A DNA stretch of 64,000 nucleotides from assembly GCA_900468535.1 (NCBI GenBank), contig UBTY01000035.1:1-64000 (forward strand), written 5' to 3'. The stretch is from Hyphomicrobiales bacterium. GTDB lineage: Bacteria; Pseudomonadota; Alphaproteobacteria; Rhizobiales; Rhizobiaceae. The notes below the pieces were generated by a model. The model was not told the origin of the DNA. It searched no databases and saw only the letters and a list, made by a program, of their open reading frames with translations. The position numbers were made by a program, and so were the translations under genes. Below are positions 18,232 to 25,684 of this stretch, in pieces (positions within the stretch are counted from its first letter, which is position 1; each line of letters begins with the position of its first letter).

Positions 18232-18271
18232 CCCCTTGTTTTGGAGGACAACATCGTCCTCACAACAAGGG
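18232..18271 (-). promoter_or_regulatory. Leader hairpin that would mask the ribosome binding site
   Basis: On the minus strand CCCTTGTT (18271-18264) pairs with AACAAGGG (18240-18233), enclosing a second stem GAGGAC/GTCCTC (18261-18256 with 18249-18244). The outer stem contains AAGGGG, the ribosome binding site of the gene starting at 18224. Translation could therefore depend on melting or remodelling of this hairpin. The structure was found by eye; no ligand class is recognised. Confidence 0.55.
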
Positions 18272-18333
18272 TTTGCTGAGACTTTGTCGGCCACAAGCAT
18301 TTTATGGGATTTCGCCGACAGCGTTTAGGCTGC
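18246..18333 (-). repeat. Leader-type repeat, copy B
   Basis: This is the second copy of the 88-base leader-like repeat (copy A at 14161-14248). It includes the inner GAGGAC/GTCCTC hairpin and a seven-base stem TGTCGGC (18285-18291) with GCCGACA (18314-18320). The copy lies directly upstream of the frameshifted gene starting at 18224, so it is probably its 5' untranslated region and promoter area. Confidence 0.5.
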
Positions 18334-18465
18334 CCCCAGCGCTGGCCTAATGCCGTCAACAAAATAAACGTGGGCACGCCGTGGGCTTTCGGCGGATTTT
18401 GTCGCAAGCATCGCCGCCGAACATGATCTACCTCTCGATAACGACTAGAAGTAGGGAGCTTCATC

Positions 18466-19026
18466 ATGCTTAGATTACTCTTCGCCGCTCTTGCTGCACT
18501 AGCCAGCCTGGCCTCCATGCCTTTCACGGGTGCGTTTGGGGCACTCGGAGCTTTTACACTCTTTAGCTGGGTCTTCGGTGGTGCAGCAGCCGCGTCGGCA
18601 CCTGCGCTGCCGCTACCGAATCTTGCGGTGGCGCTGCCGGATGCAGATAGACTGGTGCAGGCACGCGACCTCGAACGTGGGAAAGCTAAAGCTGCCGATC
18701 ACATTTTGAAGCAGTCGCCGGAGCTTCAGGTAAAAATCTACGCCTCAATGTCAGAGGATGATCGGTTGACGGCCGACTTGACACTGCTGTCGCCAGACCA
18801 GGTTGACTGGCTGATGAACCTGAGCGATGCCCAGCTGAAGGCCGTTGCAGCTACCTCTGATCGCCGAGTGGCTGCGGCACTTGCCGGGGAGCACAACGCG
18901 ATTACAGCTGTCAAAAGTGTCAACCAGCTAGAGCCGATTGAGGAACAGTCCGTCCTCGCTCGCCGTATGGCAGCATTCCGAGGATCGGCGTTCACAGTCG
19001 CGCCTCCGTCTCACGCGCTAAACTAA
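18466..19026 (+). CDS. Hypothetical membrane-anchored protein
   Basis: A 186-residue protein with a hydrophobic N-terminus (two stretches between residues 2 and 45, LLFAALAALASLASM and FGALGAFTLFSWVFGG), probably one or two membrane segments or an uncleaved signal anchor. The rest is soluble and alpha-helical, with KAADHILKQSPELQVKIYAS and a DQVDWLMNLSDAQLKAVAAT helix. The ATG has AGGGAG seven bases upstream. It is the only plus-strand gene in this part of the mobile segment, diverges from the leader-controlled gene at 18224 and overlaps the next convergent gene by four bases. No family is recognised. Confidence 0.65.
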   Translation: MLRLLFAALAALASLASMPFTGAFGALGAFTLFSWVFGGAAAASAPALPLPNLAVALPDADRLVQARDLERGKAKAADHILKQSPELQVKIYASMSEDDRLTADLTLLSPDQVDWLMNLSDAQLKAVAATSDRRVAAALAGEHNAITAVKSVNQLEPIEEQSVLARRMAAFRGSAFTVAPPSHALN

Positions 19027-19367
19027 ACCCTGGATCGGCCGCCAGACATTCGGCGGCCGATTTCCTGCGACTGCAGTCTCCGCTCATGGCGCAGCATCCT
19101 TACACAGGCCTCCAGGTATCCCGGCTCTTCTCGTAGCCAATCGCTCCATCGAGCCCATGCCTCCTCTTCGAGTTCTGCCTGCTCCATGTCAGCTACGACT
19201 TCCTTCATGCAGAAATCCCTCTCATTTTCGGCGTCGAGTCTGTCGAAAATCGCTTCCTGATGCGCTTCGTAAAGCTTCGAGAGCGAACGGACCCCAGAGG
19301 CGACCATGACCTCTTTGATAGTCATTGTGCCATCGATCCAAAGATTCACGGCCTCTTCGACGTCCAC
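19023..19367 (-). CDS. Hypothetical protein
   Basis: A 114-residue acidic, helical protein of unknown function. The start is a GTG at 19367 that overlaps the upstream TAG by one base and has GGAGG eight bases before it. Residues 1-40, with DGTMTIKEVMVASGVRSLSKLYE, have the rhythm of a small helix-turn-helix. The middle contains a strongly acidic helix (DMEQAELEEEAWARW), and the end is basic. It forms a pair with the upstream gene, and its end meets the convergent plus-strand gene. A DNA-binding regulator of the element is possible but unproven. Confidence 0.62.
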   Translation of the reverse strand: MDVEEAVNLWIDGTMTIKEVMVASGVRSLSKLYEAHQEAIFDRLDAENERDFCMKEVVADMEQAELEEEAWARWSDWLREEPGYLEACVRMLRHERRLQSQEIGRRMSGGRSRV

Positions 19368-19678
19368 TATGCCGTCCTCCGGCGAGCGGCGTCGAGATAC
19401 GTCCGCGCAGCCGTCCGAAGGCGAGAGTTCTCCGCCCTCAAGTGTTCGATCTCGCTGGCCTGCTGTTCGGCAAGCTGCATCAGGCGCTCAGAGTAGTCGA
19501 TGGCAGCATCCAGCTGCGCACGAATCTGGTGAGAGGAAGCCGCTTCGCGAGCAGCACGCATGGCCGCCACGCCTTCCCTGTGTGCGCTGGCGGCACCCAT
19601 TGCCAACGCGGTGAAGATCATCGCGCTCTGTGCAACGACGACTCCCGCCGGGTTACGCGAGGTAAAAACGTTGGACAT
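19367..19678 (-). CDS. Hypothetical protein with coiled-coil segment
   Basis: A 103-residue protein. The ORF opens at 19705, but the ATG at 19678 (MSNVFTSRNPAG) follows GAAGGAG by six bases and is the likely start. An alanine-rich hydrophobic stretch (VVVAQSAMIFTALAMGAASA) is a probable membrane helix near the N-terminus. It is followed by a heptad-like region (LMQLAEQQASEIEHLRAENS) that should form a coiled coil. It is translationally coupled to the next gene by a one-base overlap. No family was recognised. Confidence 0.62.
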   Translation of the reverse strand: MSNVFTSRNPAGVVVAQSAMIFTALAMGAASAHREGVAAMRAAREAASSHQIRAQLDAAIDYSERLMQLAEQQASEIEHLRAENSRLRTAARTYLDAARRRTA

Positions 19679-19864
19679 CGGCAACTCCTTCAAATCTAAC
19701 AGCACGACAATGGAGTATGATTCGTAAACAACCTATTAAAATGAATCTATAAACTCAATCGGCATCGCTGAAAATAACTATAAAAATAGTGCAAACCGCC
19801 TGTTACTGTTACAGACATGGGGCAGAATGCGACGTTTGCTCCATGCTTGTAACGGTGTTGACAT

Positions 19865-20119
19865 TTAATACTTTAATTGAGAAAGCCTTGAAACAGGTCG
19901 CAGCGGAATATGTTCGTACATCATTCCCGTCGGAAGCAATGTCAACACTGCGCGGGGATCGTCCCCTATTTCCAGCGATAGATACTTAATGTAAATCGCG
20001 GATTTTGAGCGCTCGAATCGCTCGTGCCGGGATATCTCACCTCGGCTATAAAGAACCAGGGGATGGTGCTCCGGCAATTCACCCGTCATGACGCCGATCC
20101 CCTTTGAGATGTGCACCAT
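19865..20119 (-). CDS. Small hypothetical protein
   Basis: An 84-codon frame starting at 20119 inside the end of the next upstream gene (40-base overlap) and running with the same strand and order as its neighbours. The product (MVHISKGIGVMTGELPEHHP at its start) has no recognised motif, signal peptide or membrane segment. It may be a real third member of a small operon with the genes ending at 20079 and 20410, or a chance frame. The main support is its position and strand. Confidence 0.4.
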   Translation of the reverse strand: MVHISKGIGVMTGELPEHHPLVLYSRGEISRHERFERSKSAIYIKYLSLEIGDDPRAVLTLLPTGMMYEHIPLRPVSRLSQLKY

Positions 20120-20423
20120 CGACGTCAGCCGCCTCGATTTCCCACTGATACCGGTCGGGGTACGCGTTGACTTTGTCCTGGGTGATCGATCCGGGATGCC
20201 TATCGACTGGGTCTTTGTAGAGAGCGCGGGCCGTCAGTAGTGCGATGAAAAGTTCCGCTGCATCATCGCTGACTGTCGACATATATATCTGCTGCTCGTC
20301 AATCGTGAGACCCAGGAATCGCTCGTATTCATCAAGATGACGAATATCGAAGCCTTCTCCGATAGGTAGATATTTGAGGCGGAGAACCTCGCGGAGGTCA
20401 CGCTCTTGATCAGGTGTCGTCAT
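20079..20423 (-). CDS. Hypothetical protein
   Basis: A 114-residue acidic protein, MTTPDQERDLREVLRLKYLP at its start, with a short helical middle (AAELFIALLTARALYKDPVD) and no membrane segment. The ATG at 20423 overlaps the stop of the upstream small gene by 14 bases. It belongs to a minus-strand run of four small genes between 19.9 and 20.8 kb. No family was recognised; the pattern of small overlapping genes is typical of plasmid or integrative-element accessory DNA. Confidence 0.58.
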   Translation of the reverse strand: MTTPDQERDLREVLRLKYLPIGEGFDIRHLDEYERFLGLTIDEQQIYMSTVSDDAAELFIALLTARALYKDPVDRHPGSITQDKVNAYPDRYQWEIEAADVDGAHLKGDRRHDG

Positions 20424-20553
20424 GCGCCACCTCCTCTACCCGGCCGCCCGGGAGTTCGCGCACGATCTTCTTACCGATCGTGTAGACTGCAGGCTGGCCG
20501 ACAGCATGCGCTTTCGCGATCTCCTCGCGCCCCATCTGTTTGAGCTTCGGCAT
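20410..20553 (-). CDS. Small hypothetical protein, start uncertain
   Basis: A short basic protein containing PKLKQMGREEIAKAHAVGQP and a C-terminal KKIVRELPGGRVEEV. The first convincing ATG is at 20553 (47 residues). A CTG at 20595 preceded by AGGGG would give 61 residues and an 11-base overlap with the upstream stop, and a more distant ATG at 20670 would lie entirely within the upstream gene. Context places it second in a four-gene minus-strand run. Function is unknown. Confidence 0.5.
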   Translation of the reverse strand: MPKLKQMGREEIAKAHAVGQPAVYTIGKKIVRELPGGRVEEVAHDDT

Positions 20554-20584
20554 TGCCTGATCGATGAGCGTCGTAATCAGCGGC

Positions 20585-20794
20585 TTAGTGATCAGACCGC
20601 CCCTTGAGGGGCTTCCCGCCGATTGCCACCATCTTAAATTTGGACTTGTCGAGAGAGCCGAAGAAGGCATTTTCCCGTTTCAATTCGCGATCACTGATTT
20701 CACCGGATGCGATACGGCGAGCATCTTCGTCGCGGCTGGCCTGCTTGACGGCAGCGCGTTTATGGCTGTGAAGTTTGAAAACTTTATAGACCAT
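20585..20794 (-). CDS. Small basic hypothetical protein
   Basis: A 69-residue lysine- and arginine-rich protein, MVYKVFKLHSHKRAAVKQAS at its start, with ASRDEDARRIASGEISDREL in the middle. It is the first gene of the minus-strand run that continues to 19865. The high positive charge and small size would suit nucleic-acid binding, but there is no recognised domain. It diverges from the plus-strand gene at 20905. Confidence 0.55.
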   Translation of the reverse strand: MVYKVFKLHSHKRAAVKQASRDEDARRIASGEISDRELKRENAFFGSLDKSKFKMVAIGGKPLKGRSDH

Positions 20795-20880
20795 CGGCGA
20801 CGTCCTTTCCGAGTTGCATCATGCCGCCGTTCAACCGAAAATTCAATTAGCGCATTGGTGGCACCAGCTCAGGAGGATGC

Positions 20881-20907
20881 CATGACGATTTCCGAGACGA
20901 TTATATG
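20881..20907 (+). CDS. Eight-codon leader ORF coupled to the next gene
   Basis: AGGAGG lies five bases before an ATG that opens an eight-codon frame (MTISETII) whose TGA overlaps the ATG of the following gene. It may be a translation-coupling leader peptide that delivers ribosomes to the downstream start, which itself has no ribosome binding site. It could also be the eroded end of a lost gene. Confidence 0.4.
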
Positions 20908-21297
20908 ACCCTTTGGCACCCCACCGTTTCCAGGAATGGCTTTCGCTCCGTCATCCGCGATACAGACGAAGCGTCGACCGGCAAGTGGATGGTGCAGATT
21001 TCCCTTCCTGACATCGGCCTGCTTTGGTCGGACATCGAAGCGGCGACGATTGGCGGCCGACTGCTGGCTGTCAAGAAGTCGACCTGGACACTATCGAAGA
21101 AGATGGGCCACGAGCTGGTATGTGTTTATTGCTTGGCGTCGGATTTAGCCACCGTGACGGAGACCCTGAGCGTACTCCGAGAACTTGGCGTGAGTGACGA
21201 GCTGAAATACCGGAGCGATCTAGCTACTTTCGAGCATAGAGAGGACTTTCTCTACTCATCGACAGATTTTGAAGACCCAGCGCCGAAATCATTTTGA
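20905..21297 (+). CDS. Hypothetical protein, possibly DUF1917/Bles03-like
   Basis: A 130-residue protein. TGKWMVQISLPDIGLLWSDI, a later ELVCVYCLASDLATVTETL and LRELGV with KYRSD recall the pattern of the small DUF1917 (Bles03) family, whose members have a central pair of strands and a VLREL helix; this is a tentative recollection. No catalytic motif stands out. The ATG has no ribosome binding site of its own but overlaps the stop of an eight-codon frame that has a strong AGGAGG. It ends about 34 bases before the tRNA-like array on the same strand, so they could share a transcript. Confidence 0.62.
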   Translation: MTLWHPTVSRNGFRSVIRDTDEASTGKWMVQISLPDIGLLWSDIEAATIGGRLLAVKKSTWTLSKKMGHELVCVYCLASDLATVTETLSVLRELGVSDELKYRSDLATFEHREDFLYSSTDFEDPAPKSF

Positions 21298-21330
21298 CAA
21301 GTCGGCCGACGAACCAATGATATGTGTATT

Positions 21331-21400
21331 CGTCTTGTAGCTCAGAGAAAGAGCACCACCGCCAGGTGGAGGTCGCGGGAAGTGAGAAGAGCCAGCCCCG
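21331..21400 (+). other. tRNA-like sequence 1 (Gly GCC-like, degenerate)
   Basis: TGTAGCTCAGAGAAAGAGC forms a normal four-base D-stem. It is followed by an arm CCACC-GCCA-GGTGG that looks like the anticodon arm of tRNA-Gly(GCC) with its loop shortened from seven to four bases. The AGGTCGCGGG that follows is a normal tRNA-Gly variable and T-stem start, but the T-loop is about 16 bases and the acceptor stem does not pair. It is unlikely to be a working tRNA. Confidence 0.6.
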
Positions 21401-21410
21401 AAGATGTTGA

Positions 21411-21488
21411 TGTGTCAGCGGTAGCTCAGTGGAAGAGCGGTCTCTGGAAAGAGAAGGGTCGCGGAATCGTTTAACGTCCGCTGGCACA
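21411..21488 (+). other. tRNA-like sequence 2 with eleven-base end stem
   Basis: TGTGTCAGCGG (21411-21421) pairs along its whole length with CCGCTGGCACA (21478-21488), with one G-T pair, giving an acceptor-like stem of 11 rather than 7 base pairs. Inside are TAGCTCAGTGGAAGAGC, a standard D-arm, and a GTCTC/GAGA(A) arm around TGGAAA with a six-base loop. The T-arm region lacks the TTCRA signature and there is no CCA end. Confidence 0.6.
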
Positions 21489-21499
21489 TCATACCTTAT

Positions 21500-21633
21500 G
21501 CGGACCGTAGCTCAGTCTGGTAGAGCGCAGGCCTGAACGGCTTGGACATAGCGGCAACCGGCGTGACTGCCCGGACGCTGCAAGGTAGCGATTAGTCACC
21601 GCTACGTGCGCTGGTTCAAATCCAGCCGCCGCT
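21500..21633 (+). other. tRNA-like sequence 3 (GAA anticodon, 65-base variable region)
   Basis: The body reads as a tRNA: D-arm GCTCAGTCTGGTAGAGC, an anticodon arm CAGGC-CTGAACG-GCTTG with GAA (Phe) at 21535-21537, and a perfect T-arm GCTGG-TTCAAAT-CCAGC at 21610-21626. Between the last two lie 65 bases instead of four or five, containing a hairpin GTAGCG/CGCTAC. The end stem pairs GCGG with CCGC and CG with CG around a two-base bulge. The D-arm matches that of the nearby tRNA-Pro(CGG). Confidence 0.65.
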
Positions 21634-21671
21634 TCAATCTCATTTTAAGCAAATGCTGATGAAGTCAGCAC

Positions 21672-22729
21672 ATGGTCAAGCGTCCCAGCAAACCGCCGTC
21701 GAAGCCCCTCCTCCGCGAGAGCGAGCCGCCGCTTAGAGGTGGCCGACGTCGGCCGCGCGATCCGCAGCAACCGAATCTTCCCTTCGACAAAATGCCGACG
21801 CGTATCGAGCCCTGTCTCGCGCTACTGAAGCCAAAGGCACCGACCGGCAGCGATTGGATTTACGAAATCAAATGGGATGGCTACCGACTGCAGCTCAACA
21901 AGTCCGGCACCGATGTCACCATAATCACCAGGGGCGGTCACGACTGGACGGATCGATTTCCGACAATCGTAGAAGCTGCCAAAGCCCTCCCCGTTGGCAC
22001 CGTCATCCTCGACGGTGAAGCCGTCGTCCTCGATGAAGTGGGCCGTTCAGATTTCAGTGCCCTCCAGCAAGCGCTTGGTGGCCGTTCCGGCAAGCGGCAT
22101 GCCAGCGAAGCAATCTTCATTGCGTTCGACTGCTTGTATTTGGACGGCCACGATCTCCGGCAGATGGAACAAGACGCTCGTCGACACCTGCTGGAAGGAC
22201 TGGTTCCTGCAGAAGCTGATGGCGGGATCAGGCTGTCCCAGGAAATCGAGGCGACGGTCCAGCGATCTTCGCGGCGGCTTGTGAACACAGGTTGGAAGGC
22301 ATCATCGCCAAACACCGTGACGAGCCGTACCGCTCCGGACGCGGCGGCGAATGGGTTAAGGTCAAGTGCATCCAATCGGAGACGTTTGCGGTCCTGGGGT
22401 ATGAGCATTCGATGTTGGCCCGCGCTGGGATCGGAGCACTCCTGTTGGGCGCGATGAGGGGCGGCAGGCTGACTTACGTTGGGTCCGTCGGTACCGGCTT
22501 CAGCGAGCGGAATGCTTGGCCGCTGAGAGAGCAGCTCGACAAGCTCGTCTCGAAGAAGCCGCCGGTCACATATGACGGCAAGCGCAAGAGCGTGGTGTGG
22601 GTCCGGCCGAAACTGTTGGCTGAGATTGAATATCGCGGGTGGACCGGCGACGGGAAGCTGCGTCATGCCTCGTTCAAGGGGTTGCGCGATCAAAGCGATC
22701 AGGCAACGATTTTCAAGATTGACGACTGA
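21672..22729 (+). pseudogene. ATP-dependent DNA ligase (LigD ligase-domain type), frameshifted
   Basis: This is a stand-alone ligase of the rhizobial LigD type, about 352 residues if intact. The first frame (from 21672) contains the nucleotidyl motif EIKWDGYR with catalytic K67, motif III VILDGEAVVLDE and FIAFDCLYLDGHDL. The second frame (to 22729) holds LEGIIAKHRDEPYRSGR, the ligase C-terminal lysine motif VKVKC and the OB-fold, ending FKIDD. They join if one base is added at 22251-22253, where GAGGCGACGG should read GAGGCNGACGG. Intact relatives seal breaks in non-homologous end joining. There is no ku gene in the window. Unless the missing base is a sequencing error, the product is truncated before motifs IV-V. 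Confidence 0.85.
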
Positions 22730-22852
22730 AGGTTGCAGCACGGCCTGCCGCTAGCGCCCCGGTGCATCGATAGAGCTAGGCAGGCTCTCGGCCATTCCCC
22801 CGGTGTTTATCCCGGTGGCATTTTTCAGAACATATTAGCACAAAAGAAACAA

Positions 22853-22870
22853 CCCCGCCGGAGCGGGGTT
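22853..22870 (-). terminator. Rho-independent terminator after tRNA-Pro
   Basis: CCCCGC and GCGGGG form a six-base stem around CGGA. On the minus strand the stem is followed by TTGTTTCTTTTG, ending tRNA-Pro transcription. On the plus strand GGGGTTTTC follows, so it may work in both directions. Confidence 0.75.
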
Positions 22871-22876
22871 TTCGGC

Positions 22877-22953
22877 TGGTCGGAGTGGCAAGATTCGAAC
22901 TTGCGACCCCCACGTCCCGAACGTGGTGCGCTACCAGACTGCGCTACACTCCG
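22877..22953 (-). tRNA. tRNA-Pro(CGG)
   Basis: A complete 77-base tRNA with encoded CCA. The acceptor stem CGGAGTG pairs with CACTCCG, the anticodon stem is CCACG/CGTGG with loop TTCGGGA (anticodon CGG), and the T-arm contains TTCGAAT. The accessory segment from about 14 to 22.8 kb ends directly beyond its 3' end, the usual attachment point for integrative elements. No second copy of the tRNA end was seen in the window. Confidence 0.95.
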
Positions 22954-23223
22954 TGACCAGCGGCGCCTCTATAGACCGGCCCATCCCATTGCGCAAGCGG
23001 CAAAATTCAAAAAGCCGGCGCATTTTGTTCGTCGCTACACAGGACGGTTAAAACCGCCGGCGCGGGCGCGAAAAGCCACACTCCCAGCAAATTTTGCGAA
23101 TGCGAAGGAAGGCCGATTTTCTTTTGTCGAGTTCCGCGGTAAAGCGCTCGACGGGACATACGGAACCGCTGCGAGACAGCGATTCTCACCGTCGAATGCG
23201 CGACAACTTTCAGGGACGATACT

Positions 23224-23637
23224 ATGAAACTCCGCACCTTCGCCGCGGCCGGACTCGCCATTGCGCTTGCTGGCTGCACGACCATTCCGACCGCAGCTGA
23301 TCCGATCTCGAGCCGCTGGGTCGGCCAGTCGGCAGGCAAGTTCTTCGCCGCCTTCGGCCCGCCGCTCAGCGACGCCGACAACGGCTCCGGAAATGTCTAC
23401 ACCTGGAAGGGCGGATACAAGACCGTGAAGGTTCCAGCGAAGTATGCCGAAGCTGCCGACGGCAAGCGCGGCAAGCAGATCTCCCCAGCCCGCACGACCT
23501 ATCTGCGCTGCCAGGCCGAAATCGTGACCAACTCGGACTACACGATCCGCAGCATCCGCGTTTCCGGCGACGTACCGGGCGCCAACGGCCCATCCTATTG
23601 CGCCGAATTCCTGGCGCCGGCACAGCCTGCGCAGTAA
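23224..23637 (+). CDS. Hypothetical lipoprotein
   Basis: A 137-residue exported protein. The N-terminus MKLRTFAAAGLAIALAGCTT is a lipoprotein signal with the lipobox LAGC, so the mature protein starts at Cys18 and is lipid-anchored. The mature part has WVGQSAGKFFAAFGPP, then GNVYTWKGG, and two further cysteines (in YLRCQAE and SYCAEF) that could form a disulfide. The pattern resembles small rhizobial outer-membrane lipoproteins of unknown role. It stands alone between tRNA-Pro and a strong terminator and is the first ordinary core-like gene after the mobile segment. Confidence 0.85.
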   Translation: MKLRTFAAAGLAIALAGCTTIPTAADPISSRWVGQSAGKFFAAFGPPLSDADNGSGNVYTWKGGYKTVKVPAKYAEAADGKRGKQISPARTTYLRCQAEIVTNSDYTIRSIRVSGDVPGANGPSYCAEFLAPAQPAQ

Positions 23638-23702
23638 CGCGCATATCTTGACCGCACTGAAAGCGTGAGGCGACCTCCCCCGAGGGCGTCTTCCAGATTG
23701 AG

Positions 23703-23740
23703 AGGCCGGAACGTCGGATGAGATGTTCCGGCCTTGCTTG
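23703..23740 (+). terminator. Rho-independent terminator
   Basis: AGGCCGGAAC (23703-23712) pairs perfectly with GTTCCGGCCT (23725-23734), followed by TGCTTGTT. It lies 65 bases after the lipoprotein stop. Confidence 0.7.
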
Positions 23741-23914
23741 TTCGGAGGTGGCGGTCATTTGACAATGAGCCGCCTCGCGTCCAGGGATCGAGGCTCGGCG
23801 GCAAACGGGACGGGCCATCGAAGGACGTAGACGCGTCACCTTATTGCCAGCTTCAAGCTGGGGGGCGGATAGACCAAGCTAGGCCGGATCTCAATAAGAT
23901 GGAGGCTTCGGTCT

Positions 23915-25258
23915 GTGAACGTCAGCATGTCCAACGAGACTTCAATCGAAGCGGCTCCGCTACGCGAGAAGGCGGCATCGTCGCGCGCCTATGTCATCGC
24001 AGTGACGGCACCCGCATTTCGTCTCTCGGACACCGCATTCGCGATCGAAGATGCTTTTTCCTATCATCTGAGGGAACTCAAACTGCAGCTTGATGGGCAT
24101 GTCGGCAAGATCATACTGGTCGCGCCGGAACTGAGCCGGGAGGATTTCGACCGCAATCCGTCGCTTGGCGTCATCACCGCCGACGAGGGCATCGAGATGG
24201 TGCCGACATATCCGGTCGATGCATCCGCAAAGGAGTTCTGGATCCGGCACGTGCCGCGGCTACTCGGCGTTTTCAACCGGACGATCCGTCAGGCAGACGT
24301 CGTCCACACCGGCATGTCGCATGACATATGGCGACCGATGCTGCTGTTGTTGAACATCATCGCGTGGGGTCACAGGAAGCGTTCGCTGTTCTTCGTCGAC
24401 ATCGATTTTCGGCGCAATACGCAGCGGTTTCGCCAGCTCGGCATCTGGAGCCGCAAGAGCTATGTCGTCAATCGGCTTCTGCACGATCCCCTGCGTTGGC
24501 TGCAGGTCTGGCTGGCGGTCAGGCTATCGAGCCTCGTGCTCCTGAAAAGCCCCGACCTGGTGCGCGATTTCGGTGGCGGCAGAGCCAACATCAAGAATTT
24601 CTGGGATACGGCCCACAGCGCCGAGCAGGTCCTGACCGATGGAGAACTGGCCAACCGCCTGACATGGCTCTCCGATGAAACCAAGCCGCTGCAGCTGGTC
24701 TATTTTGGCCGTCTGGTCTCCTACAAGGGTATCAATCTCGCCATCGACGCCATCCGCCTCGCCCGATCCAGAGGCAACGACATCAGGCTCACGATCATCG
24801 GTGACGGCCCGGAGCTGCCTGCGCTGCAGCGCCAGGTGGACGATGCAAAGCTATCCGAGGCGGTCACCTTTACCCCCGCGGTCAAATACGGCGAGCCGCT
24901 GTTTCGGCTGCTCTCGAATCTTCACGCCTCGATCGCGTGCCCGTTGGTGGAAGACACGCCACGCTCGGCATTCGATTCCATGGCAAGAGGGCTGCCGATC
25001 ATCGCCTTCAATCTCGATTATTTCAACGGTCTTGCCGAGATGAGCGGTGCGGTGAACACCGCCGAATGGCCGTCGGCGGAGAAGCTTGCCGACGCCTTCG
25101 TTGCGCTCGACAAGGACCGAGCCAGACTGACGGAGCAGACGCGAAAGGCCGTCGCCTTCGCAAGGGCGAACACGCAGCAGATCTGGATGGAAAGACGGCA
25201 CGCCTGGCTGATGGAATATGTTCTGGACGCCCCGTCGGCAATGGCAAGCAGTCGCTAG
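23915..25258 (+). CDS. Glycosyltransferase family 4 protein
   Basis: A 447-residue GT-B glycosyltransferase with core-like codon use. The C-terminal domain begins LQLVYFGRLVSYKGINLAID, continues RLTIIGDGPELPALQR and has the donor site VEDTPRSAFDSMARGLPIIA, a variant in which the usual LEAMA is FDSMA. The start is a GTG at 23915 with GGAGG nine bases upstream; an ATG at 23927 is an alternative. It stands alone, away from the glycan operon, so it probably makes a different surface polysaccharide. It directly precedes the TraA-bearing accessory insert. Confidence 0.82.
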   Translation: MNVSMSNETSIEAAPLREKAASSRAYVIAVTAPAFRLSDTAFAIEDAFSYHLRELKLQLDGHVGKIILVAPELSREDFDRNPSLGVITADEGIEMVPTYPVDASAKEFWIRHVPRLLGVFNRTIRQADVVHTGMSHDIWRPMLLLLNIIAWGHRKRSLFFVDIDFRRNTQRFRQLGIWSRKSYVVNRLLHDPLRWLQVWLAVRLSSLVLLKSPDLVRDFGGGRANIKNFWDTAHSAEQVLTDGELANRLTWLSDETKPLQLVYFGRLVSYKGINLAIDAIRLARSRGNDIRLTIIGDGPELPALQRQVDDAKLSEAVTFTPAVKYGEPLFRLLSNLHASIACPLVEDTPRSAFDSMARGLPIIAFNLDYFNGLAEMSGAVNTAEWPSAEKLADAFVALDKDRARLTEQTRKAVAFARANTQQIWMERRHAWLMEYVLDAPSAMASSR

Positions 25259-25684
25259 CGTCTTGCGACATCTGCGCCTGATTGCTCTTCGTGTCACACG
25301 CTCGAGACGCGCCAGCTCAGAGAAGGGAATTCAACACTCCTGAGCACGGGCGGCAGGCGCATTCATCTTAGCTGCGACCTTAAGCATGCTCGGCTCGGCG
25401 ACAAGCCTGCCGCATGGTCATCTGTGCAAACTCTCCTGTTTCCTCAACATTTTCATCAGTTTCGGGAAATCTCCGCTTCGTTGGCGCTCTTGTTAAACGC
25501 GACAAGCGCAAATAATGCCTAAGACCGTCCCTCACCGAAGCGACTATGGCGAATCCTACAGTCGCCAAAATTGCAATTTCAAGTAATAATAGCGAAGAAC
25601 ATGTATCCTTGGTTGTCTCCGGACAAAAATGACCGCTCCGCGGACTCTCATGCTCGATATGCTAGTGAGGAGTTAAATACCGTC
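25259..25684. other. Left flank of the TraA insert; no gene recognised
   Basis: No convincing gene is present. A 62-codon minus-strand frame (25380-25568) lacks motifs. If the insert to the right integrated at tRNA-Gln, a copy of the tRNA 3' end would be expected here, but I could not find one by eye. The promoter of traA should lie in this interval. Confidence 0.4.

Noticed and set aside
21224..21487. 87-codon minus-strand frame
   Set aside because: It runs antisense through two of the tRNA-like sequences and shows no protein features.
22954..23223. Possible second tRNA or small RNA after tRNA-Pro
   Set aside because: No clover-leaf or conserved hairpin was seen; the stretch is probably promoter DNA for tRNA-Pro and the lipoprotein gene.
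25259..25684. Search for a tRNA-Gln attachment repeat at the left edge of the TraA insert
   Set aside because: No copy of the tRNA 3' end longer than seven bases was found by eye, so no att site is claimed.
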